Part shown: one piece after another, positions 30,786 to 32,241 of the stretch
How positions within the stretch are numbered: the first letter of the stretch is position 1
Layout of the letters: every line of letters begins with the position of its first letter
Assembly (NCBI GenBank): GCA_032251435.1
Contig: JAVVEH010000047.1
Coordinates: forward strand, 1-32,241
DNA: 32,241 nt
Origin: JAVVEH01 sp032251435
Lineage (GTDB): Bacteria; Verrucomicrobiota; Lentisphaeria; Oligosphaerales; MVZH01
Direction: 5' to 3'
Notes under the pieces: model-generated
Seen by the model: the letters and a program-made list of their open reading frames with translations, nothing else
Database searches by the model: none
Told to the model about the DNA's origin: nothing
Position numbers and translations under genes: made by a program

Positions 30786-31882
30786 GTTGCCGTGTACCCC
30801 GCCGTCGTGCGCACCGGCGTGAAGCCGGCCTGTTCAATCATGGCCCGGAGGCCCCGTTCGGACCCGGAATCCGGCGTGGACGCGCCCGCCGCGTGGACAA
30901 TCTTCTCATTCAAATACGTCGCCCCCACATCATCCACGGCCACGGTGGCCAGAACCTGCGCGACTTTGATCCCGAGATACATCCACAACCCCTTCAAGTG
31001 GGGGACATTATCCAAATACACCCGGGCGGCGGCGAACAGGCGAAGGCTGTCCACACCGGACGGGCGTGACCGGCGGGCGGGAATATCCGTTCGATCGCCG
31101 TGATAGGGCAGCGGAACCAGAGCTTGAAATCCCCCGGTCTCATCCTGCAACGCCCGCAACCGCCGTAAGTGATCCACAATATCATCATGTGTCTCGACAT
31201 GGTTATACAGGATCGTGGCATTGCTTTTCAACCCCGCCCGGTGAGCCAGCCGCATGATGTCCAGCCAGCGGTCGGCCGTGATTTTCTTCGGAGCGATTCG
31301 ACTCCGGGTCTCTGAGGCGAAGATCTCCGCTCCGCCACCCGGCAAGGCGTCAACACCCAAATCTCTGAATTCAGCCAGCAGTTGATGAACCGGGATACCG
31401 GATCGTTTCTCCATGTAATCGTATTCCGTCGCCGTGAAACCGACAATATACATATCCGCACGGACACTCTTGACAGTCGTCACAAGCTGACGGTAATAAT
31501 CCAGGGGAAGGACGGGATTCAAACCGCCGACAATGTGCGCCTGATCCGCCCCCGCCTCGCAAGCCCGGGTGACTTTCTCCCGCACCTGATCCATCGTCAA
31601 AACATACGCCGCCGCCGCGCCGTCGTCACAGGAAAAGGCGCAGATGGGACAGCGCAATTCACAGATATTCGTATAATTCACATTCAGGCTATGCCCATAA
31701 AAACACCGTGCGCCATGCCGTTCTTTTCGCACGGCGCTGGAAATCGCCCCCAGTCCGTTGACATCCGGGGTCGTCAGCATGCTCATTAGCTGCTGGTCAC
31801 TAACCCGCCGACCAGCGAGGACAGCCGCGCCGATTTCCTGGAGCGCCGGATCTGAAATCGATTGAATATTAAGCGCTGTCAT
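30782..31882 (-). CDS. mqnE: Aminofutalosine synthase MqnE
   Basis: This 366-residue radical-SAM enzyme joins AdoMet to the chorismate-derived enolpyruvyl benzoate to give aminofutalosine. The cluster motif is NYTNICELRCPICAF. HIVGGLNPVLPLDYY, GFTATEYDYM, DALPGGGAEIFASETRSRIAPKK, SNATILYNHVET and FQALVPLPYH follow; the GGGAEIF and NATxLYxHVET patterns separate MqnE from MqnC. Length matches the family. The stop overlaps the mqnC start by 4 bases, so two consecutive-pathway enzymes are co-translated. ATG 31882 has only a weak purine-rich site upstream. The DNA upstream is repeat-rich and shows no obvious promoter. Confidence 0.94.
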   Translation of the reverse strand: MTALNIQSISDPALQEIGAAVLAGRRVSDQQLMSMLTTPDVNGLGAISSAVRKERHGARCFYGHSLNVNYTNICELRCPICAFSCDDGAAAAYVLTMDQVREKVTRACEAGADQAHIVGGLNPVLPLDYYRQLVTTVKSVRADMYIVGFTATEYDYMEKRSGIPVHQLLAEFRDLGVDALPGGGAEIFASETRSRIAPKKITADRWLDIMRLAHRAGLKSNATILYNHVETHDDIVDHLRRLRALQDETGGFQALVPLPYHGDRTDIPARRSRPSGVDSLRLFAAARVYLDNVPHLKGLWMYLGIKVAQVLATVAVDDVGATYLNEKIVHAAGASTPDSGSERGLRAMIEQAGFTPVRTTAGYTAT

Positions 31883-32136
31883 GTGTTTATCTGTATCTCT
31901 TCATCTTTTTCTTAATACCAATCTTAATCGCATTTTCACCCCTCCGAACATGGGAGGACAAGAGTTTTATGGATTCCGCACTCCCCTGCGGCGGAAAAAG
32001 CGTCAGAGACTACCGTTTCCTCACGCTCCACGGGCTCATGACACAACCCCCTCGGGGTTGGTAGATCTTTGTATGCATGATCCCAGGGTTGGGGCAACCC
32101 TGGGCTATATGATACAACGCCGTTGGCGTAAAAAAA
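31883..32136. repeat. Intergenic region with a series of short perfect hairpins
   Basis: No gene is visible. Three perfect hairpins with 3-base loops are strung together: CAACCCC/GGGGTTG (32044-32060), CCCAGGGTTG/CAACCCTGGG (32082-32104) and ACGCC/GGCGT (32117-32129). The last is followed by seven A residues, so it could terminate a minus-strand transcript only weakly if at all. Spacing and shared CAAC/GTTG edges suggest a related family of palindromic repeats. Confidence 0.75.
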
Positions 32137-32241
32137 CTTTCAACGACTTTCAACGATTTCAACGACTTTCAACGATTTCAACGACTTTCAACGATTTCAA
32201 CGCCTTTCAACGATTTCAACGCCTTTCAACGACTTTCAACG
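32137..32241. repeat. 9/10-bp tandem repeat array running off the window edge
   Basis: Eleven units of (C)TTTCAACG(A/C) run without interruption to the last base. Ten-base CTTTCAACGA units alternate with nine-base TTTCAACG(A/C) units, giving a 19-bp higher-order period, except for two adjacent 10-base units at the start and a truncated unit at the end. Its full length is outside the window. Confidence 0.95.

Noticed and set aside
32137..32241. CRISPR-like array
   Set aside because: Units are 9-10 bases and directly adjacent, with no spacers and no cas genes nearby.

Overview
The window looks like chromosomal DNA from a free-living, GC-rich bacterium, probably uncultured. It is interrupted by one 100-base assembly gap (10720-10819). 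The gene set is bacterial and respiratory: futalosine-route menaquinone genes (mqnD, mqnC, mqnE), cobalamin-dependent methionine synthase, malic enzyme, rubredoxin, rimO and mutS2. The many palindromic and tandem repeats, and the IS200-like/RAYT domain flanked by its own palindromes, recall genomes of the Planctomycetes-Verrucomicrobia-Chlamydiae group (Kiritimatiellota or Lentisphaerota type). That placement is an impression, not a demonstrated assignment.

Region 1 (1-10353) is a defence island read entirely on the minus strand. In transcription order it holds a PLD-nuclease/SNF2-helicase fusion, a short RhuM-type protein, a very large Eco57I/TaqI-like DNA methyltransferase, an ABC-type AAA ATPase and a truncated TOPRIM-like (DUF4435-type) protein. 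The last three genes overlap by 4 bases at each junction, and RhuM ends 6 bases before the methyltransferase. The ATPase-TOPRIM pair resembles the AriA-AriB pair of PARIS. It is therefore translationally coupled to a modification-type module that PARIS-like systems could plausibly guard. The methyltransferase carries an in-frame ~750-bp insertion encoding a complete Y1/HUH REP-associated transposase domain, bounded by REP-like palindromes.

Region 2 (10354-13757) is mostly repeats plus small or housekeeping genes: a 12-bp tandem array spanning the gap, an RsmB-like rRNA methyltransferase, a DUF503/YlxP-like gene coupled to an unrecognised ORF that contains a dispersed repeat, and a 450-bp intergenic stretch with a 35-bp inverted repeat.

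Region 3 (13758-20191) holds an alkaline-phosphatase-superfamily metalloenzyme that converges on a coupled operon (membrane-anchored PATAN/DUF4388 protein, rimO, mutS2). A FixJ-type response regulator and a tRNA-Leu(UAG) follow.

Region 4 (20192-25124) holds a 3-hydroxyisobutyrate dehydrogenase-family reductase, a decayed SIMPL-domain gene, a zinc-ribbon protein with a clear terminator, malic enzyme, an orphan CUT1/PotA-like ABC ATPase and a 55-residue rubredoxin.

Region 5 (25125-32241) holds a methionine synthase split into two overlapping genes, then mqnD and the coupled pair mqnE-mqnC. The MqnC N-terminus is extended by repeat DNA. The window ends in hairpin repeats and a 9/10-bp tandem array.

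A theme across the window is repeat DNA that stays open in many reading frames and has entered genes without breaking them (methyltransferase, MqnC, the ORF after DUF503).
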